Below are positions 60,374-64,000 of a stretch of 64,000 nucleotides of DNA, one piece after another. The notes below the pieces were generated by a model. That model ran no database searches. It was not told the DNA's origin and saw nothing but the letters and a program-made list of their open reading frames with translations. Each line of letters begins with the position of its first letter. Position 1 is the stretch's first letter. Made by a program: the position numbers and the translations under genes. This DNA comes from Leptolinea sp. GTDB lineage: Bacteria; Chloroflexota; Anaerolineae; Anaerolineales; Anaerolineaceae. The DNA lies in assembly GCA_012798535.1 (NCBI GenBank), contig JAAZMZ010000019.1, positions 19,305 through 83,304 of the forward strand, given 5' to 3'.

Positions 60374-61462
60374 TTATACCGGGTTTCCTTCCCACCCGCA
60401 GCGGGCATTGGGGATGGTGATCCACTGGTTGTCGAACTTCCCTCCGTGCGGGCGTAGGCGAAGGGTATCACCGGTGAATTGTATACGAATATCCAGTCCT
60501 TTGAGGCCGAAGCTGGATGTGAAACGCATGTCACCCGCCACCGTAACGGCGGCGTTGATCAACGCGCAGCGGGCGAAAGGTTCGCTGGTGATGGCGAAAG
60601 CCCCGGCGTTATTGAGTTGTTGAGACAGACGGGTAGACGCCTCCTGCCCTTCATCACCTGAAAGACCATGCGCTCCAGACCGATCCATGGTGATGGTCAG
60701 GGCATTCTCATCCCAGTGCCAGGTTCCGACACCCAGTAAAGGATCGCTATAGGCTTTTTCACTCGCGGGGGTGATCAAGTTCTCCATTCTGGGCGAATGG
60801 ATCCAGCCCTCGGCATTATTGATGTAAAACCGGCCGCGAGATTCGACCAGGTCTAGAAGACGGTCGGGAATGGGTATGGCAGGCCTGGTCTGAGTCCAGA
60901 TATTCTGTTGAACGATCTGGATTTTATTGCCGGCTACCCGGTTTACCACCATGATATGGTCACCTGGAATGCGATATGTGTAGATGATCAGGTCGCCGGC
61001 ATGCGGGGGAGTTGTTCCGCCGTTCGGAGTATACGAAAGGTCGGCAAAGGGCAGGAATTTAGCCGCCTCCGGGTCATTTACGCTGACAGCACCTTTTTTC
61101 ACCAGTCCCTGCATTTCGTGGGCTGTGTTGATCATATCGATCAGGTCATTGGGTATGCTCACCGTATCCGGCAGGCGGCCGTTGGTCGAGATATACCCCA
61201 GCCGTTCGGCGTACAGGCGGGTGGTCAATTCGATGCACTGGTAGCAGTAAGCATAACCGCAAAAGGGGGTGATCTCTACATAGCCTTCCCCTTTGGATGG
61301 ACCGATATCCGGGTAGAAGACATCCACGCCATACCCGGCCAGCCAGTCCTTTCCGTAGAGCAGCAACTGGTCGGAAGTGGAGCGCGCTGATACAGAAGAA
61401 GGCGTCCCAAAGAACGCGATCGCGACAAACACCAGGGTGATTCGCAAGAGGTGGTTTCTCAT
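60374..61462 (-). CDS. secreted CHAP-like domain protein
   Basis: Signal peptide MRNHLLRITLVFVAIAFFGTPSSVSA; CGYAYCYQCIELTTRLYAERLGY...PPHAGDLIIYTYRIPGDHIMVVNRVAGNKIQIVQQN. Confidence 0.8.
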   Translation of the reverse strand: MRNHLLRITLVFVAIAFFGTPSSVSARSTSDQLLLYGKDWLAGYGVDVFYPDIGPSKGEGYVEITPFCGYAYCYQCIELTTRLYAERLGYISTNGRLPDTVSIPNDLIDMINTAHEMQGLVKKGAVSVNDPEAAKFLPFADLSYTPNGGTTPPHAGDLIIYTYRIPGDHIMVVNRVAGNKIQIVQQNIWTQTRPAIPIPDRLLDLVESRGRFYINNAEGWIHSPRMENLITPASEKAYSDPLLGVGTWHWDENALTITMDRSGAHGLSGDEGQEASTRLSQQLNNAGAFAITSEPFARCALINAAVTVAGDMRFTSSFGLKGLDIRIQFTGDTLRLRPHGGKFDNQWITIPNARCGWEGNPV

Positions 61463-61570
61463 GGGTGGTGTAAGTTGATTATACCGGGCAAGAAGGTGCA
61501 AGTTTAATGCCCTGTGGGAAGGAATGATCTGTGATATTATGTATGTGTAACTGTATGTGTAAGGAGAATC

Positions 61571-61840
61571 ATGAATTCAACATTCGAACGCGTGCAGATG
61601 CTCATCCGGCCTGACCAAAAGAAAGAATTGATGCGCCGGGCGCGGGACGCGAAAAGAAGTGTGGCCGAGATCACCCGCCAGATGCTGGACAGCGGCATCC
61701 AGAAAGCCCGCGAGGAAGATGAATTCGCTAAAACCAGTCTGTTTATTAAAAGGGCGGAAGCCCACCGTGAAAAAATGCCGGCCGTCAGTATCGACCTGGT
61801 CGAAATTCTGAACGACATCCGTGAAGGCGGCCATGAATAG
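61571..61840 (+). CDS. ribbon-helix-helix antitoxin-like protein
   Basis: FERVQMLIRPDQKKELMRRARDAKRSVAEITRQMLDSGI; overlaps the downstream PIN gene start. Confidence 0.75.
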   Translation: MNSTFERVQMLIRPDQKKELMRRARDAKRSVAEITRQMLDSGIQKAREEDEFAKTSLFIKRAEAHREKMPAVSIDLVEILNDIREGGHE

Positions 61841-62273
61841 CACCCCGGCCGCCGTGCTGGATGCTTACATTCCCGTTTCCATGGTGGTCAATTCACCTCT
61901 TAGCCAGGCGGCCAGCAACCTGTGGAAAGACCTGACCCTGAGCGGCACGCAGATTGTCGTCCCGTGCCTGTGGATCTACGAGGTCACATCCCTGCTGCGG
62001 CAGCTGGTTTCCCGGAGGGTTATTTCTGCGCGGGTTGGCGAAAGTTCGCTATCTCTTCTGCTGGAATCAAATATCCATTTCAGAGAAGAGGATGCAACAC
62101 TGGCCTTAAACGCTTTACGCTGGGCGGACCGGCTGGGGTATGCCCAAGCCGGAGGGTGTTTCTATGTAGCCCTTGCCGATCAATTGGGCGCTGAATTCTG
62201 GTCGGCCGACCGGCGTCTGGCCGGAAAATTAAAAGCGGCCGGCTGGCCGCATATTCGGGAATTGGAAAAATAG
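61833..62273 (+). CDS. PIN-domain (VapC-like) toxin
   Basis: AAVLDAYIPVSMV...IVVPCLWIYEVTSLLRQLVSRRVI...CFYVALADQLGAEFWSADRRLAGKL; ATG overlaps the antitoxin stop. Confidence 0.8.
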   Translation: MNSTPAAVLDAYIPVSMVVNSPLSQAASNLWKDLTLSGTQIVVPCLWIYEVTSLLRQLVSRRVISARVGESSLSLLLESNIHFREEDATLALNALRWADRLGYAQAGGCFYVALADQLGAEFWSADRRLAGKLKAAGWPHIRELEK

Positions 62274-62289
62274 GCTCAAAAAGCAGGTT

Positions 62290-62598
62290 CTACCCGCAGC
62301 AGCCCGAACTGCCGCTGCTAGAATCACCGCCACAGGTAACTTCTTTCTTTCCCTGCAAGGCGGCCATGATCATGGCTGTAGTGCAGCTCACTCCGCTGTT
62401 CACATAAATGGCTTCCCCCGGGCAGTATTGCATGCAGGCGCCGTACTCCATGCAGTTCTCTGGACGAACCAGCCTGGCGTTGGTCTCACCGCTTTCAAAG
62501 ACACCGTGTGGACAAACCATACTGCACATGCCGCAATTCACACAGGCATCTGAATCATATACCAGGGTGTTAACTCCGAGATAAACAGGTGCCTGCAT
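62290..62598 (-). CDS. hgcB: HgcB-like mercury-methylation-associated ferredoxin (one cluster ligand Cys replaced by Tyr)
   Basis: YLGVNTLVYDSDACVNCGMCSMVCPHGVFESGETNARLVRPENCMEYGACMQYCPGEAIYVNSGVSCTTAMIMAALQGKKEVTCGG...GCCG; HgcB layout including GVxC and C-terminal CC. ATG 62598 overlaps the hgcA stop as TGATG. Confidence 0.8.
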   Translation of the reverse strand: MQAPVYLGVNTLVYDSDACVNCGMCSMVCPHGVFESGETNARLVRPENCMEYGACMQYCPGEAIYVNSGVSCTTAMIMAALQGKKEVTCGGDSSSGSSGCCG

Positions 62599-63550
62599 CA
62601 GACTGCTCCCAGTAAACCCATGATACACAGAATAATGGTAAGTACAATCCCGCTGCCAGATGATCAGGCCATGACGGGAATAAAACAGTTCATTTTCAGG
62701 TGCACACCGGTTTCGGAGGTGAACGGCGTGGAACCGGCAAAATTCAACCAGATAAAGGCCGAGACCGCCGGAAAAACCAGAGCCAGCGAAAGCAGGTCAA
62801 AACGTTGGGCGCGCTGAAATTTGGAATCGTTTACGCTTTTTGAATAATAAATGGCAGAATGACCAGTCCGCCAAGCACAAATCTCTTCAGTCTGAATTCG
62901 CGGAAGGGTAACCAGGGAAGCAGCAGCGGGAAGAGAAGTGTTCCTGCCAGAATGGAACACACGGCTGCAAAGGCCAATCCCCATCCACCCAGCAACCAGG
63001 CGACAAGCCCCGCTCCCAGCATGGGAAGTAAAGTGCCCACAACTTCCACAGGGATTAAAACGGCCCGATCTCGCAGGGGGAATTTCACAGTACGCATTTC
63101 CGATGTGGCCTGGCGGGTTTGTATATACTCCGATAGACCTGTTTCCCTGACAGGTCCGTATTCCACGCGGAACCCGGTGGCTTTCTTGACCTCGTGGGCG
63201 GTTATACCCGGAGCGCCCAACTCGGGCAGTATAAGTACGCGGAGGGAAACCACCTCGGCCAGACGGGTATCCTGTACACGGTGGATCAATTCTTCCGTGC
63301 CGAACGTGCCCTTACCGGCGGCTTACCACACATTCACCCCAAAAGTACCCAGAACCAGGATATAGGCATCCACCCTCGGCAGTGCCGAACGCAAAGCGTC
63401 AAAGCTGAGGGAATAATTCGCCGTGACCAGAACAACCGATTCGGGACCGGGATACAGCCAGGGATTCATACGGTGAAAGTAACGCTTAACCCCCAGGCGT
63501 GCCAGAATGTGATCCCAATGATTGGCAGCCGTCAGAGTGCTGCTGGTATC
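62598..63550 (-). pseudogene. hgcA: hgcA (corrinoid mercury-methylation protein) pseudogene
   Basis: Minus-strand conceptual translation: DTSSTLTAANHWDHILARLGVKRYFHRMNPWLYPGPESVVLVTANYSLSFDALRSALPRVDAYILVLGTFGVNVW*AAGKGTFGTEELIHRVQDTRLAEVVSLRVLILPELGAPGITAHEVKKATGFRVEYGPVRETGLSEYIQTRQATSEMRTVKFPLRDRAVLIPVEVV...LLPWLPFREFRLKRFVLGG | frameshift | LSLALVFPAVSAFIWLNFAGSTPFTSETGVHLKMNCFIPVMA*SSGSGIVLTIILCIMGLLGAV*. Confidence 0.88.
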
Positions 63551-63748
63551 TTAATAAACGGAATGATGAGTTCGAAATACTGGCATATCCACCTGTTCGT
63601 AAACTTATTCGCAATCCTGCATATATTATGGCGAATGGAATAAGAAGACTGCCAGGAATTCTTAGTTGCTTCAAAGAGTTTTCACCTTCTTCCAGACAGT
63701 CATAACAAATCTTTATCAAGAGTAGAAACAGGAATACAATAGACCTGT

Positions 63749-64000
63749 ATGAAACTCAACCTTGCCCTGGCTCAGACCACCGCCGTTCTGGGCGGCGTTT
63801 CACAGAACCTGGAGGCTCATCTGGCACTGGTAAAAAATGCCCGTGCCGCCGGTGCGGATCTGTTGATCTTCCCGGAACTGTCTCTCACCGGTTATGTGTT
63901 GCAGGATCTGGTTCCCACCGTGGCACACCGGCCGAATGTGCATGACCCGGTTTTCAAGCCGCTGCTGGAAGCTAGCAAAGAGATCGATCTTCTGGTGGGA
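63749..64000 (+). CDS. nitrilase-superfamily protein, probably glutamine-dependent NAD+ synthetase N-terminus (partial, runs off the right edge)
   Basis: MKLNLALAQTTAVLGGVSQNLEAHLALVKNARAAGADLLIFPELSLTGYVLQDLV... Confidence 0.85.
   Translation, partial: MKLNLALAQTTAVLGGVSQNLEAHLALVKNARAAGADLLIFPELSLTGYVLQDLVPTVAHRPNVHDPVFKPLLEASKEIDLLVG

Noticed and set aside
63323-63325. Idea that the in-frame stop in hgcA is recoded (Sec/Pyl in place of Cys)
   Set aside because: Codon is TAA, not TGA (Sec) or TAG (Pyl), and the gene has further lesions downstream; pseudogenisation is simpler.
62859-63643. Plus-strand ORFs 62859..63365 and 63194..63643
   Set aside because: Antisense to the hgcA remnant; composition and lack of motifs fit shadow frames.

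Overview
The window looks like a chromosomal segment of a Chloroflexota (Anaerolineae-like) bacterium. This lineage call is an inference from gene content; no rRNA is present. Most of it is ordinary: hutI (partial), MFS, Rrf2, mscL, an MCP, surE, ychF, tRNA-Leu(CAA), plsC/DedA/PrsW, tmk, pdxST, a FecCD-type ABC transporter, ABC-F, pepF, a liv-type ABC operon with a FGGY kinase, and several secreted lipoproteins. The most notable points are: (1) a decaying hgcA-hgcB (mercury methylation) pair at 62.3-63.6 kb on the minus strand. hgcA carries a TAA exactly at the cobalt-ligand Cys codon of the cap-helix motif (NVW-*-AAGK), plus further lesions, and hgcB has a cluster-ligand Cys changed to Tyr. 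(2) A visibly AT-richer island (34.5-41.5 kb) with a NitT/TauT-like ABC transporter divergent from a NuoE-NuoF fusion lacking the NADH-binding Gly-rich loop, an [FeFe] hydrogenase with a TSCSPGW L1 motif, and an FdhD homologue lacking the CxxC cysteines. (3) A tandem-USP/GpgS fusion in a four-gene glucosylglycerate-type cluster. (4) A CcrM-like orphan DNA methyltransferase with a RAMA-like tail. (5) An interleaved inverted-repeat (attenuator or pseudoknot-like) leader ahead of a 28-aa membrane micro-ORF. No CRISPR array, prophage or transposase was seen. All family calls come from reading the protein sequences by eye; no searches were run.
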